DNA of 64,000 nt, taken from NCBI RefSeq assembly GCF_900103625.1, contig NZ_LT629700.1, positions 1,674,001-1,738,000 of the forward strand. The letters are read 5' to 3'. Within the stretch, counting starts at the first letter, position 1. Each line of letters starts with the position of its first letter. Position numbers and translations under genes: made by a program. The notes beneath the pieces were generated by a model that did not search any database, was not told the DNA's origin, and saw nothing but the letters and a program-made list of their open reading frames with translations. Positions 19,816 to 29,093 of this stretch are shown in pieces. This DNA is from Corynebacterium mycetoides (lineage in GTDB: Bacteria; Actinomycetota; Actinomycetes; Mycobacteriales; Mycobacteriaceae).

Positions 19816-21741
19816 TCACCTGATGGGGCTGAGCTGCGCGGCGTCGAACTTCCACAGGTTGTACCCGATCTCCTGATCCTTGCGGATGTCCTCGCCCACG
19901 GGCACCGACTGGTGCCCGATGAGCCCCTGATCCACCAGCGCGCCCGTGGGCACGGTGGGACCGGCGACGAGGCGCCCGTTCCAGCCGGCCGCCCGCAGCG
20001 CGCGCTCCGCCTCCGCCGGGGTCATGCGGGCGATATCGATCATCGGCATCAGCATCCCGTTGGACACGCGCAGCTCCACCGTCGTGCCCTTGTCCACCTC
20101 TGTGTTTTCGCCGGCGACCGCCAGGACCTCATCGGCTGGGCGCCGCGAATCCACAAAGGTGGGCGCGGCCTCGAGGCCGAGGGAGTTCAGCGTTGCCGTT
20201 GCCTGGCCGACATTCATGCCCACCAGGGAAGGCACCTGCACTTTCTCGCGCCCCTGCGACACGACGATGGACACCTGCGATCCCTTGGACAGCTGGGCCC
20301 CGGCGGCGGGGTTCTGGGAAATGATCATCCCGGCGGGGACGCTGTCGCTGAATTCCCGGCGGATCTCTGGGTGCAGTTCCAGGCTCGCGTCGGCGAGGAT
20401 TTGTGAGGCCTCCTGCGGGCTGACGCCCGTCACGTCGGGGACGTCCGTGATCTCGCGGCCCGACGAGACGGTCACCGTGACAAGGGTCCCCGGGCGCAGC
20501 TGGGAGCCGGCGACGGGGTTGGTGCCCAGCACCTCGCCGCGCGGTCGGTCGGGGCTGGGGGAGTCGTTGACCGCCACTTGGAAGCCGAGGCCCTCGAGCT
20601 CCGCCACGGCCTCCTCGCGCGACTTGCCCGTCACCTCGGGGAGGGTCACCATGGTTTCGGCCTGCTGGGTGTCCTCGCTGTCGTCCGCGGCGAAGTAGTT
20701 GTAGGCGAGCACCCCGCCGGAGACGAGCAGCACGAGGCCGAGAAGGGCCGCGACCCACTTCATCCAGGAGTTCGACGGCCTCTCGTTGGCCCTCCGGTGC
20801 TGCTCGTAGCGTGTCGGTTCCGCGGCCGCGGCCACGGGGGCCGGGGGCGCCACCGGGTCATCGTAAGCGGCGAGGTAGGTTCGCGCCGCGTTGGTCACCG
20901 CGCCGCGCTCGAGGCGCGCGAGGTCGTCGCCCATCTCGGCGGCCGACTGGTAACGGTCCGCCGGGTGCTTCGCCATGGCGGTGAGGATGACGGAGTCGAC
21001 GTTGACAGCCTCGGCGTCGCCAAGCGTGCCGACGATCGCACTCGGTGCTTCGGGCTCCTCCTGAACGTGCTGGTAGGCCACCGCGAAGGGCGATTCGCCC
21101 TCGAACGGGGGGCGGCCCGTGACGGCCTCATACATGACGCAGCCCAGCGCGTAGACGTCGCTGCGGGCGTCGGCGGGTTTGCCGCGCGCCTGCTCGGGCG
21201 AGAGGTACTGCGCCGTGCCGATCACGGCGGAGGTCTGGGTCATCGCCGCGGTGGAATCATCCAGCGCGCGGGCGATGCCGAAGTCCATCACCTTGACCGT
21301 TCCGGTGTTGGTGACCATGATGTTCGCCGGCTTGATGTCCCGGTGGACGATCCCGGCGTCGTGGCTGGCCTGCAGCGCGTGCGTCACGGGGATGAGGAAC
21401 GCGGCGGCCTCCTTAGGCGTCAGGGGGCCGTCCTCGCGCACGATGTCGCGGAGGTTGCGGCCGTGGACGCGCTCCATCACGATGTAGGGCACGGCTAGGC
21501 CGTCGACGTCGACATCCCCCGTGTCGTAGACCGAGACGATGTTGGGGTGGTTCAACCGGGCCGAATTCTGTGCCTCCCTGCGGAAACGCTCCCGGAAGTT
21601 TTCGTCGCGCGCCATGTCTGTTTTCAGCATCTTGCACGCGACCTCGCGGCCGAGAAGCGTGTCCGTGGCGGAGTAGACCTCCGACATCCCCCCGGTTCCG
21701 ATGGTGGGGCCGAGTTGGTAGCGGTTACCAATCAACGTCAT
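19816..21741 (-). CDS. pknB: Serine/threonine protein kinase PknB with PASTA repeats
   Basis: A 641-aa receptor-type kinase that controls growth and cell-wall synthesis. The cytoplasmic kinase domain (about 1-270) has the glycine loop GTGGMSEV, Lys37 in VACK, HRDIKPAN (133-140), DFG and the activation loop TAAMTQTSAVIGTAQYLSPE. A Pro/Ala juxtamembrane linker is followed by one transmembrane helix (about 325-347). Four extracellular PASTA domains follow, each starting like VTLPEVTGKS, DVPDVTGVS and VQVPSLVGMN. ATG 21741 has a GGAGGTG RBS lying within the end of pknA; the TTG at 21759 is a weaker alternative. pknA stops at 21743, so the genes abut. Confidence 0.97.
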   Translation of the reverse strand: MTLIGNRYQLGPTIGTGGMSEVYSATDTLLGREVACKMLKTDMARDENFRERFRREAQNSARLNHPNIVSVYDTGDVDVDGLAVPYIVMERVHGRNLRDIVREDGPLTPKEAAAFLIPVTHALQASHDAGIVHRDIKPANIMVTNTGTVKVMDFGIARALDDSTAAMTQTSAVIGTAQYLSPEQARGKPADARSDVYALGCVMYEAVTGRPPFEGESPFAVAYQHVQEEPEAPSAIVGTLGDAEAVNVDSVILTAMAKHPADRYQSAAEMGDDLARLERGAVTNAARTYLAAYDDPVAPPAPVAAAAEPTRYEQHRRANERPSNSWMKWVAALLGLVLLVSGGVLAYNYFAADDSEDTQQAETMVTLPEVTGKSREEAVAELEGLGFQVAVNDSPSPDRPRGEVLGTNPVAGSQLRPGTLVTVTVSSGREITDVPDVTGVSPQEASQILADASLELHPEIRREFSDSVPAGMIISQNPAAGAQLSKGSQVSIVVSQGREKVQVPSLVGMNVGQATATLNSLGLEAAPTFVDSRRPADEVLAVAGENTEVDKGTTVELRVSNGMLMPMIDIARMTPAEAERALRAAGWNGRLVAGPTVPTGALVDQGLIGHQSVPVGEDIRKDQEIGYNLWKFDAAQLSPIR

Positions 21742-21742
21742 C

Positions 21743-23224
21743 TCAGGCACCTCCGCCAAGTTGGTTCATCAGGTCATTCAAGGGGTCCGCCGGCGCAGTG
21801 GTCGCGGCGGGCGGCTGCGAGCCGGGGGCCGGGGCGGGCGCCGGCTGGCTGGGGGAGGGCGCGGGGTTGAGCAGGGACGGCTGGGGGGCGTCCGGCACCA
21901 TCGTCTCCCTCGTCGGCGGCTGCTCGAACCTCAACGTTCCGGGGGCGGACGACGCGGGTGGCCTCGCGGGCGTGGCCGCGGGGGGAGCGGTGGTGGTGAT
22001 CGTGGGCGTCACTACCTGGGTTTCCGTCACCACGGTCGGTGTGGGAGTCGGCGTGGGAGTCGGGGTCGGGTCGTCGCCGCCCCCCAGCGCCCCGCTGGTA
22101 AACGCCCACGCGAGACCCCCTCCGGCAAGAAGCACCAAAAGCGCGATGGCGACGCCGAGGCCGAATCCGCCCCTGTCCTCCTCCTTGACCGGCGCGGGCC
22201 TGCTCTGCTGGGCGCCAGGCTGGGGTGCACGGGGAGGAGCCGTCGCCGGCCTGACGGTCGTGGGCTGCGCGACGTGGGCCAGCATCTGGGTCGACTCGGT
22301 GGGGGTGGGTTCCATCGCCACCTTGGTCGATGCGGTGGAGGTGGCCGCCGGCTGGGTGGGCCTGCGGCCCTCGCGCACCTGGGCGACGGCCAGCTGCATC
22401 GCGTTGCCGTCGCGGAAGCGTAGTTCCGGGTCCTTGCGCAGGGCGATCTCGATGAGCTCGCGCGCCGGGGCGGACACGGTGGTCGACAGCGCCGGCGGCT
22501 CCGCGGAGACGTGCGCCAGTGCCACCGACACCGAGGAGTCGCCGGTAAACGGCCGCTTGCCCGCCAGCATCTCGTAACCCACCACTCCAAGCGAGTACAC
22601 GTCGGACGCGGCGCTGACCCCGAGGCCCTGGGCCTGCTCGGGCGAAACGTACTGGGCGGTGCCCACCACCATGCCGGTGCGGGTCAGCGGCACCGCGGCG
22701 GCCGCCTTGGCGATGCCGAAGTCCGTGATCTTTACCTGGCCGTTCTGGGTGATCATCAGGTTGCCCGGCTTGATGTCGCGGTGCACCAAGCCCATCCGGT
22801 GGATGGCCGCCAAGCCGTGCGCGGCCTGCTCCAGTACATCGAGGGCGAGTGCCTCGTCGAGCTTGCGCTCCCGCGCGATCAGGTCGGCGAGGGATTCGCC
22901 GCGGATGTACTCCATGACAATGAAACACACGGTGTAGCCGGCGGGGGAATCTACCTCCCGGTAGTCATAGGTGGCCACCACGTTGGGGGAGTCGATCCCT
23001 TCAGCCGCGTGCGCCTCGTTGCGGAAGCGGGCGAGGAACTCGTCGTTGTTGGAAAACTCGGGTTTCAGCACCTTGATGGCCACCTCGCGGTCGCCCAGGG
23101 GGTCGTCGGCAAGCCACACCGTGGACATGCCGCCGTGTCCGATGACCCATTGCAGCTTGTAGTCCGGGCCGATCAGGGCCTGCAGGGCGTCGCGGTTGTC
23201 GGAATTGTGCTGGTGCTGGTTCAT
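21743..23224 (-). CDS. pknA: Serine/threonine protein kinase PknA
   Basis: A 493-aa membrane kinase. The kinase domain has GHGGMSTV, Lys51 in VAIK, HRDIKPGN (148-155), TDFG and TRTGMVVGTAQYVSPEQ. A transmembrane helix lies near residues 353-378, then a Thr-Pro repeat tract (TPTPTPTPTPT) and a long Pro/Ala/Ser extracellular tail without PASTA domains. The ATG overlaps the pbpA stop (ATGA), and the stop is followed directly by pknB. Expected partners from related actinobacteria are Wag31, FhaA/FhaB and PstP. Confidence 0.97.
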   Translation of the reverse strand: MNQHQHNSDNRDALQALIGPDYKLQWVIGHGGMSTVWLADDPLGDREVAIKVLKPEFSNNDEFLARFRNEAHAAEGIDSPNVVATYDYREVDSPAGYTVCFIVMEYIRGESLADLIARERKLDEALALDVLEQAAHGLAAIHRMGLVHRDIKPGNLMITQNGQVKITDFGIAKAAAAVPLTRTGMVVGTAQYVSPEQAQGLGVSAASDVYSLGVVGYEMLAGKRPFTGDSSVSVALAHVSAEPPALSTTVSAPARELIEIALRKDPELRFRDGNAMQLAVAQVREGRRPTQPAATSTASTKVAMEPTPTESTQMLAHVAQPTTVRPATAPPRAPQPGAQQSRPAPVKEEDRGGFGLGVAIALLVLLAGGGLAWAFTSGALGGGDDPTPTPTPTPTPTVVTETQVVTPTITTTAPPAATPARPPASSAPGTLRFEQPPTRETMVPDAPQPSLLNPAPSPSQPAPAPAPGSQPPAATTAPADPLNDLMNQLGGGA

Positions 23225-24663
23225 CGGTTTCCCTCTCCGTTCGCGGGAGCGGCGCCCAGGACCGCGCGCCCGATCGAGCTGGCGACTTGTCCGCCGGTGG
23301 CGTTGACACCCAGCGAGCCGCCGTTCTTGACCACAACGGCAACCGCCACGTCGTTGTTCGGGTCGAACGCGACGTACCAGACGTGCGGCGCGGCACCCTC
23401 GGCGTGCTCGGCCGTGCCCGTCTTGGAGGCGTACCGGTTGCCGTTGTAACCGAAGGTGGAGCGCTCAGAGGCGTACATGAGCTCCGTCATGGTTGCGGCC
23501 TCCTCAGGCGTGAGCGCCTCGGCGAGCTCCTTCGGCTGGGTTTCGGTGACCGGGGTGAGGTCCGGTTTGAGCACGCGGTCGACGACGTAGGGCTCCATGC
23601 GCTTGCCCTCGTTGGCCACGGTTGCCGCCATGACCGCCGCCTGCAGCGCCGTCATGGTCACGTCGCGCTGGCCGATGGCGGATTGTCCGAGCTCCGCCGC
23701 GCCGGGCAGCTCGCCGAGGGAACCAGAGGCCGTGGGCACGGCCATGTCGTAGCCCTCTCCGATGCCGAAACGCTGGGCGGCGTCGCGCAGCGCATCAGGC
23801 CCCATTTCCATGCCCATCTGCACGAAGGCCGTGTTGCAGGACAGCGCGAAGGCGGTGCGCAGGGTGGTGGTCGGCGATCCGCCGCACATCTGGCCGCCAT
23901 AGTTGGGCACGCTCGCGTTGGTGCCCGGCAGGGGGATGCTCGATTCGCCCGTGAGCGGGGAGTCCGGGGTGTACCCCTCGCGCAGGCCGGCCGCCGTGGT
24001 GACGATTTTGAAGATGGATCCCGGCGGCAGCTGATCCTGCGTGGCGTGGTTGAGCAACGGGGCCGCCGGGTCGCTGTTGAGCTGCGCCCAGGCGTCCTGC
24101 GCGGTATCCGGGTTGACCAGGAGGTTCGGGTCGTAGGACGGGGTGGAGGCCATGGCGAGCACGGCACCTGTCGACGGCCGGATGGCCACGACGGCCCCGG
24201 CATAGTCGCGGTCGGACATCTGCTCGTACGCCAGGGCCTGCAACTGCGGGTTGATGGTGAGCTCGACGTTGTCGCCCGCCCTATCCTTCTCCAGCCCGGT
24301 GCGCAGGAAGCGGCTGCCGCTCACCCCCCGCTCGCCGCTGAGCGCCTGGTTCATCCCGGCCTCGAGCCCGCCCACCCCGAACTGGTCGGAGACGTAGCCC
24401 AGGACCGGTCCGAAGGAGTAGGGCATGTTGGGATAGACGCGCTGGTAGAAGTCGTTCTGGTCCTTCTCGGAATCGGCGACGATCTGGCCGCCGGCGTTGA
24501 TGCGGCCGCGGTCGACCTGCTTCAGCTCGATGAAGTTACGCGAGTTCAGCGGGTTCTGCGCGTACTTATCCTCCCGGAAGCCTTGGACCACGGTGAGGTT
24601 GAGCAGCAGCACGAGCGTGAGGATCATGGACAAGACCGCTCCGAGCCTGATGGACTTGTTCAC
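23221..24663 (-). CDS. pbpA: Penicillin-binding protein PbpA (class B transpeptidase)
   Basis: A 480-aa monofunctional transpeptidase that cross-links peptidoglycan with RodA. An N-terminal signal anchor (about 7-27) is followed by a PBP dimer-type domain and the penicillin-binding domain. Active-site motifs are SxxK in PPGSIFKIV, SxN in LSCNTAF and KTG in ASKTGTAE. The GTG start overlaps the rodA stop (GTGA) and the stop overlaps the pknA start, so translation through the operon is coupled. Confidence 0.96.
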   Translation of the reverse strand: MNKSIRLGAVLSMILTLVLLLNLTVVQGFREDKYAQNPLNSRNFIELKQVDRGRINAGGQIVADSEKDQNDFYQRVYPNMPYSFGPVLGYVSDQFGVGGLEAGMNQALSGERGVSGSRFLRTGLEKDRAGDNVELTINPQLQALAYEQMSDRDYAGAVVAIRPSTGAVLAMASTPSYDPNLLVNPDTAQDAWAQLNSDPAAPLLNHATQDQLPPGSIFKIVTTAAGLREGYTPDSPLTGESSIPLPGTNASVPNYGGQMCGGSPTTTLRTAFALSCNTAFVQMGMEMGPDALRDAAQRFGIGEGYDMAVPTASGSLGELPGAAELGQSAIGQRDVTMTALQAAVMAATVANEGKRMEPYVVDRVLKPDLTPVTETQPKELAEALTPEEAATMTELMYASERSTFGYNGNRYASKTGTAEHAEGAAPHVWYVAFDPNNDVAVAVVVKNGGSLGVNATGGQVASSIGRAVLGAAPANGEGNR

Positions 24664-25970
24664 TGCGCCACCTCCGCGGGACGGTTCGCGCTGTTGGAGA
24701 TTCTCAGCAGAAGCCCCAGCAAAATGTAGTTGGCCATGATCGCGGAGCCGCCGGCGGACATGAACGGCGTTGTCAGGCCCGTCATGGGCATGAGCGCCGA
24801 GATGCCGCCGGTGACCACGAAGATCTGGATGATGATGGTTGTCGCCATGCCGGCGGCGAGCAGCTTGCCGTAGGAGTCGCGCGCCTGCATGGACGCCCGG
24901 AACCCGCGGTTGACAAAGATGAGGAACAGGCAGAGCACCGCCGCCAGCCCCACGAGCCCGAGCTCCTCACCAAGCGCGGCGAGGATGTAGTCGGAGTGGG
25001 CCACGGGCACCAGGTCCGGGTGGCCGTAACCCAGCCCCACGCCGGTCACCCCGCCCCAGCTCAGCCCGAACAGGGCCTGCGCGGGCTGGTAGCCGGTGGT
25101 GTCGTAGTTGGCAAGCGGGTCGATGAAGTTGGTCACGCGCTCCTGGATCTTGTCCGAGACCTGGTAGACGGCGTACCCGCCGAGCGCGACGAGCCCGATG
25201 CCGATGACGAGCCAGCTCGTCCGCCCGGTGGCGTAGTACACCATGGCCAGCACGGTGGCGAAGAGCAGCAGGGCGGGGCCGAAGTCGTTGGAGATGGCCA
25301 TGATGAGGATCGCAATGGCCCAGACCACGAGGATCGGGGCGAGGTCGCGCAGGCGCGGGAACACCAGCCCGGCGAAGCGTTTGCCGGCGACGGTGAACAG
25401 CGCGCGCTTTTGGGCCAGCAGCTGGGCGAAGAAGATCAGCAGCAGAATCTTGGAGAACTCGCCCGGCTGGATGGAGAAGGGGCCGATCCAGATCCAGATG
25501 CGCGCGTCGGCGAACTCGGCCGGCTGCGGCCACACCAGCGGGAGGGCGAGGAAGACGAGCCCGAGCGCGCCCAGCAGGTAGGAGTAGCGCGACAGCGACT
25601 TGTGGTCGCGCACGATGACGAGCGTGAGCACCAGCAGGATGATTCCGGCGAAGGACCACATGACCTGCCGGTCCGCCAAAGCCCCGTACCCCGGTCGTTC
25701 CGCCAGATCGAGCCGGTAGATGATGACGAGCCCGATGGCGTTGAGCGCGGCCACGACGGGCAGGAGCACCTGGTCGGCGTGAGGCGCGGCCAGGGATATC
25801 GCCACATGGGCGATGGCGTAGACGCCGATGAACCCGCCGATGAGCCACAGCATTTCCGCGGTCAGTGCGCGGCCCTGGGACATCTCCAGCCCGAACAGCA
25901 TGACCAGCAGCAGCACGGCGACGCAGATGAGCAGGCCGAGCTCTTGGGTGCGCGAGAATATTCTGGCCAT
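24660..25970 (-). CDS. rodA: SEDS peptidoglycan glycosyltransferase RodA/FtsW family
   Basis: A 436-aa polytopic membrane protein (about 12 helices) of the SEDS family that polymerises lipid II. Conserved stretches include IQPGEFSKILLLIFFA, NDFGPALLLFA and FMSAGGSAIMANYILLGL. ATG 25970 overlaps the pstP stop by one base (TAATG). Its pairing with pbpA matches the RodA-PbpA elongation module. Confidence 0.96.
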   Translation of the reverse strand: MARIFSRTQELGLLICVAVLLLVMLFGLEMSQGRALTAEMLWLIGGFIGVYAIAHVAISLAAPHADQVLLPVVAALNAIGLVIIYRLDLAERPGYGALADRQVMWSFAGIILLVLTLVIVRDHKSLSRYSYLLGALGLVFLALPLVWPQPAEFADARIWIWIGPFSIQPGEFSKILLLIFFAQLLAQKRALFTVAGKRFAGLVFPRLRDLAPILVVWAIAILIMAISNDFGPALLLFATVLAMVYYATGRTSWLVIGIGLVALGGYAVYQVSDKIQERVTNFIDPLANYDTTGYQPAQALFGLSWGGVTGVGLGYGHPDLVPVAHSDYILAALGEELGLVGLAAVLCLFLIFVNRGFRASMQARDSYGKLLAAGMATTIIIQIFVVTGGISALMPMTGLTTPFMSAGGSAIMANYILLGLLLRISNSANRPAEVAQ

Positions 25971-27340
25971 TACTTCACCGTCCTGCAGGTGTCGGCCGGC
26001 TGGGGTGCGGCGTTTTCGTCGGGGGTTTCCACGCAGGCGGGCAGGGCTTCGTCGGCAAGCCTGTGGAGCTGGGCGACGACGTCGTCGTAGCTGCCCGGGC
26101 TGAGGTTCTCAACGGTGTTTTTCTGCGACGGCGGGAGATCGTCCACGTCGAAGACGTCGCATCCCGCGGGCCTGTCGTCCACGGGGGAGATTTGCAGCTC
26201 GTTGCGGGTGTTGATGCAGGCCACCTGGATCGGCTCGGGGCTGCCGGCGCCGAAGAGGGTGCTGCCGCCTTGTTCGATGACGATCTGGCCGCGGTCGTTC
26301 GTGGCCAGGGAGTAGGTGTCGTCGTCGCGGCTGATGAGAAAGGCCGCGCCGAGCGTGGCCGCCAGCGCGAGGGTCAGCGCGCCGACGATCCACGGCCAGA
26401 TGGTGCGGCGTGGGTGATCCTCCTCGTCCACGGGCACCTCGGCCTCGTCGGGGGTCGCCGCATCGCTTGTCGACGCCCGCGTGATCCTCGCCCCGCCAAC
26501 CTCCGCCGGCTGCATGAGCGCCGCCGCCCGGCTCGCCGAGGAGCTGGGGTGGGTGACCTCGAACGCCGGTGCGAGGGCCCCGGCCAAGACTGCCGCGCGC
26601 GGGAGCTCGGGTGCGTCCGCGGCATCGCTGTCGACCACGTCGCCGATGACGACGGTGATGTTGTCCGGCCCGCCGGAGCGCAGCGCGAGCTCGATGAGCC
26701 GCTGCGCGGCGATCTCGGGAGTGCCCTCGCCCAGCGCCGTGGCGATGGTCTCCGCCGTCACCGGGTCGGACAGGCCGTCGGAGCACAGCAGGTAGCGGTC
26801 GCCCGGCACGGCGTTGAGGAGCTCGAGGTGCGGGTCGACCGGCCGGCCGGTGTAAGCCTTGAGTATGAGCGACTTCTGGGGGTGCGACGACACCTCGCTG
26901 GCGTCCAGCTTTCCCTCGTTGACCAGGGACTGGACGAAGGTGTCGTCTTCTGTGATCTGCTCGAGCACGCCGTCGCGCAGCCGGTAGCCGCGCGAGTCGC
27001 CGACGTGGATGAGACCGAACTCGGAACCGTTGAACATCAGCCCGGTCAGCGTCGTGCCCATACCGTCCTGCTCGGGGTGATCTTCAACGGACGCCTCGAT
27101 GGCGGCGTTGGCGTCGTCGGCGGCCGCGCCGAGGAGCGCGAGCATGTCGGCATCCCCCGGGTCCGCGTCGAGGTGCTCCATGTGCTCCACCATGAGCTGC
27201 GAGGCGACCTCGCCGGCGGCGTGGCCGCCCATGCCGTCGGCAAGCACGAGCAGGTGGGGGCCCGCGTAGGCGGAGTCCTCGTTGTTGGTTCTGACCAGGC
27301 CGCGGTCGGAGGCGGCGACAAAGTTCAACTTCAAGTTCAT
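25970..27340 (-). CDS. pstP: PP2C-type protein phosphatase PstP
   Basis: A 456-aa Ser/Thr phosphatase that reverses PknA/PknB phosphorylation. The N-terminal PP2C domain (about 1-240) contains DRGLVRTNNEDSAYAG, LVLADGMGGHAAGEVAS, HVGDSRGYR, LCSDGLSD and GGPDNITVVIGD, with the metal-binding Asp residues intact. A linker, one transmembrane helix (about 305-325) and an extracellular Cys-containing domain follow. The ATG overlaps the fhaB stop (ATGA). Confidence 0.96.
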   Translation of the reverse strand: MNLKLNFVAASDRGLVRTNNEDSAYAGPHLLVLADGMGGHAAGEVASQLMVEHMEHLDADPGDADMLALLGAAADDANAAIEASVEDHPEQDGMGTTLTGLMFNGSEFGLIHVGDSRGYRLRDGVLEQITEDDTFVQSLVNEGKLDASEVSSHPQKSLILKAYTGRPVDPHLELLNAVPGDRYLLCSDGLSDPVTAETIATALGEGTPEIAAQRLIELALRSGGPDNITVVIGDVVDSDAADAPELPRAAVLAGALAPAFEVTHPSSSASRAAALMQPAEVGGARITRASTSDAATPDEAEVPVDEEDHPRRTIWPWIVGALTLALAATLGAAFLISRDDDTYSLATNDRGQIVIEQGGSTLFGAGSPEPIQVACINTRNELQISPVDDRPAGCDVFDVDDLPPSQKNTVENLSPGSYDDVVAQLHRLADEALPACVETPDENAAPQPADTCRTVK

Positions 27341-27783
27341 GGCATCAACCTCACGGTGGTGCGGCCCATTTTCATGTCGGTTCCCACGGACACCCGTTCG
27401 GGCTGGTCGATGCGCGCACCCTGGACGAAGGTGCCGTTGCGGGAGTCGAGATCCTCGATGAACCATTCGCTGCCGCGGCGGAACAGGCGAGCGTGCGTGC
27501 TCGAGGCGAAGTCGTCGCCCAGCACGAAGTCCGACGAGTCCGCGCGGCCCAGGGTTAAATCCTCCAGGCTGGCGATCTCCATGTGGGAGCCTTTGAGCGG
27601 GCCCTCAACCACGACGAGTTGGCGCGCCTTCTCGCGCTTGACGGGGGTTGCGGCGACCGCTTGCCGACGCGCCCCTGACGCGGCGACCACATCCTTGCGC
27701 ACCACCCACAGGACAAACAGGATGAAAACCCACAGGAGGATGAGCAGCCCGAACCGGGCGCCGAGGATGATGGCTGAATCCAT
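27337..27783 (-). CDS. fhaB: FHA domain protein FhaB (FipA-like)
   Basis: A 148-aa protein with an N-terminal membrane helix (about 10-28) and a C-terminal FHA domain that binds phosphothreonine peptides. FHA marks: LGRADSSDFVLGDDFASSTHARLF and DLDSRNGTFVQG, with the conserved Gly-Arg, Ser, His and Asn-Gly. RBS AAGGAG lies upstream of ATG 27783. It follows fhaA by 11 bp. Confidence 0.94.
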   Translation of the reverse strand: MDSAIILGARFGLLILLWVFILFVLWVVRKDVVAASGARRQAVAATPVKREKARQLVVVEGPLKGSHMEIASLEDLTLGRADSSDFVLGDDFASSTHARLFRRGSEWFIEDLDSRNGTFVQGARIDQPERVSVGTDMKMGRTTVRLMP

Positions 27784-27794
27784 AGGAGGGCTCC

Positions 27795-28697
27795 TTAACG
27801 TGCGCCGTTGTCCGGGTTGGCGCCCCGGAAGTACTCGGTGCTGGGATGTGCGACCTCGTCCGGGTTGTGCCCGGCGTCGGTGCGCGGGCGGTCGCCGCGC
27901 GGCTCGACAATGCGCACCTCGATGTGGGAGTGCCCGACGGTGATCACGTCGCCGTCGGCAAGCATCCAGTTGTCCACGGGCTCGTCATTGACGGTGGTGC
28001 CGTTGGTGGATTCCAGGTCCACCAGCACCGCGACCTGGCCGTCCCAGGTGATCTCGGCGTGCTGGCGCGAAACCCCGGTGTCCGGCAGGCGGAAGTCGGC
28101 GTCGTTGGAGCGCCCGAGGATGTTCGACCCCTGCCGCACCAGGTAGGTGCGCGAGGACCCGTCCTGCAGCAACAGGCTCACGGTGGGTTCGTTGGGTTCG
28201 GTGGGCTCGGTGTGGTCGGTGTGGTCGGTGGGCTCGGGCATTGCATCCTCCTGGGTGCGTGAACGCGTGGTGGGGGTGGGATCCGACACGATGGCGTCGA
28301 AGCCGCTGGAGACATCCGGTTGCTGGTCGATGTAGGACGACACCCTCAGCTGGCCGGTGCGCAGCCCCGACTCCTCCGCGACGCGGACAACAGCCGGTCC
28401 CTCCAAGGACCAGCCCTGGTTCCGCACGAAACGCGTCAATTGGTCCGCCAGAAGGGTGGGCAGCGCCTGGTCGCGGGAGAGGTTTTCTAAGTCCTTGCTG
28501 GACACACCCACCGCGAAAACGTTGGGGGCGATCAGCTCGTCCCGGTCGGTGAGAACCACGCTGTCCTGCGTCTCCTGCTTGATCAGCTCCTCGAGCTCTG
28601 CGGGGACGACCTTGCCGCCGAACAGCGCGGCCATGGAGTTATCCAGCCCGCGCTGCATCGACGAATCCAGCTTGGCCAGCCTGTCCATGATCGACAT
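27795..28697 (-). CDS. fhaA: FHA domain protein FhaA (DUF3662-FHA)
   Basis: A 300-aa cytoplasmic FHA protein, first gene of the operon. It has an N-terminal DUF3662 domain (MDRLAKLDSSMQRGLDNSMA to about residue 120), a low-complexity linker containing TDHTDHTEPTEPNEPT encoded by 9-bp repeats (28186-28239), and a C-terminal FHA domain with ILGRSNDADFRLPDTGVSRQHAEI and LESTNGTTVN. FhaA homologues bind phosphorylated PknB substrates such as MviN; that link is from related species. ATG 28697 has GGGAGGTG 8 nt upstream. Confidence 0.95.
   Translation of the reverse strand: MSIMDRLAKLDSSMQRGLDNSMAALFGGKVVPAELEELIKQETQDSVVLTDRDELIAPNVFAVGVSSKDLENLSRDQALPTLLADQLTRFVRNQGWSLEGPAVVRVAEESGLRTGQLRVSSYIDQQPDVSSGFDAIVSDPTPTTRSRTQEDAMPEPTDHTDHTEPTEPNEPTVSLLLQDGSSRTYLVRQGSNILGRSNDADFRLPDTGVSRQHAEITWDGQVAVLVDLESTNGTTVNDEPVDNWMLADGDVITVGHSHIEVRIVEPRGDRPRTDAGHNPDEVAHPSTEYFRGANPDNGAR
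28186..28239 (-). repeat. Six 9-bp tandem units in the FhaA linker
   Basis: Six consecutive 9-bp units of the form GGNTCGGTG/TGGTCGGTG, two of them identical. They keep frame and encode Thr/Glu/His/Pro repeats between DUF3662 and FHA. Confidence 0.75.
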
Positions 28698-28726
28698 TGA
28701 CGCGCACCTCCCTTCCAGCTTTGGTA

Positions 28727-28767
28727 GCAATAACTAGGGCAATAACGGCAATAACTAGGACAGTATA
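28727..28767 (-). promoter_or_regulatory. Promoter of the fhaA-pknB operon with three GCAATAAC repeats
   Basis: On the minus strand the -10 box TATACT lies at 28762-28767. Immediately downstream, around the predicted transcription start and early leader, are three copies of GCAATAAC (plus-strand orientation) at 28727-28734, 28739-28746 and 28748-28755. Their position would allow a bound protein or the nascent RNA to control the whole seven-gene operon. Confidence 0.5.
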
Positions 28768-28850
28768 AATGTGTCGGCGCTATGAACCTAGACGCCCGCG
28801 TGAAAACCGCCCTCTAGCTTGCGGTTTGGAGATTCGATATGCACGGGTGA

Positions 28851-28856
28851 TATATT
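28851..28856 (+). promoter_or_regulatory. tRNA-Leu -10 box
   Basis: TATATT ends 13 nt before the tRNA. A TTGGAG at 28826-28831 with a 19-bp spacer may be the -35. Confidence 0.5.
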
Positions 28857-28869
28857 TAGTCAGTCGCCC

Positions 28870-28953
28870 GCCCGGGTGGCGGAATTGGCAGACGCGCTGG
28901 CTTCAGGTGCCAGTGTTCGCAAGAACGTGGGGGTTCAAGTCCCCCCCCGGGCA
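28870..28953 (+). tRNA. tRNA-Leu (anticodon CAG)
   Basis: An 84-nt class II tRNA with acceptor GCCCGGG/CCCGGGC, D-arm GGCGGAATTGGCAGACGC, anticodon stem CTGGC/GCCAG and loop TTCAGGT (anticodon CAG). The long variable arm is TGTTCGCAAGAACG and the T-loop is TTCAAGT. CCA is not encoded. Same position as in other actinobacteria, next to fhaA. Confidence 0.96.
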
Positions 28954-29093
28954 CAGATTAAGCCGGTCACCGTTACGGGGCCGGTTTTCGCGTTGTGGGC
29001 GCGTGGATCTGGCCGAGCCGGCACCCACCACCGCGCACAGCAAATACCCAGTAGAATCCGCTTATGCAATTTCTATGATGATGGAGGCGGTGC

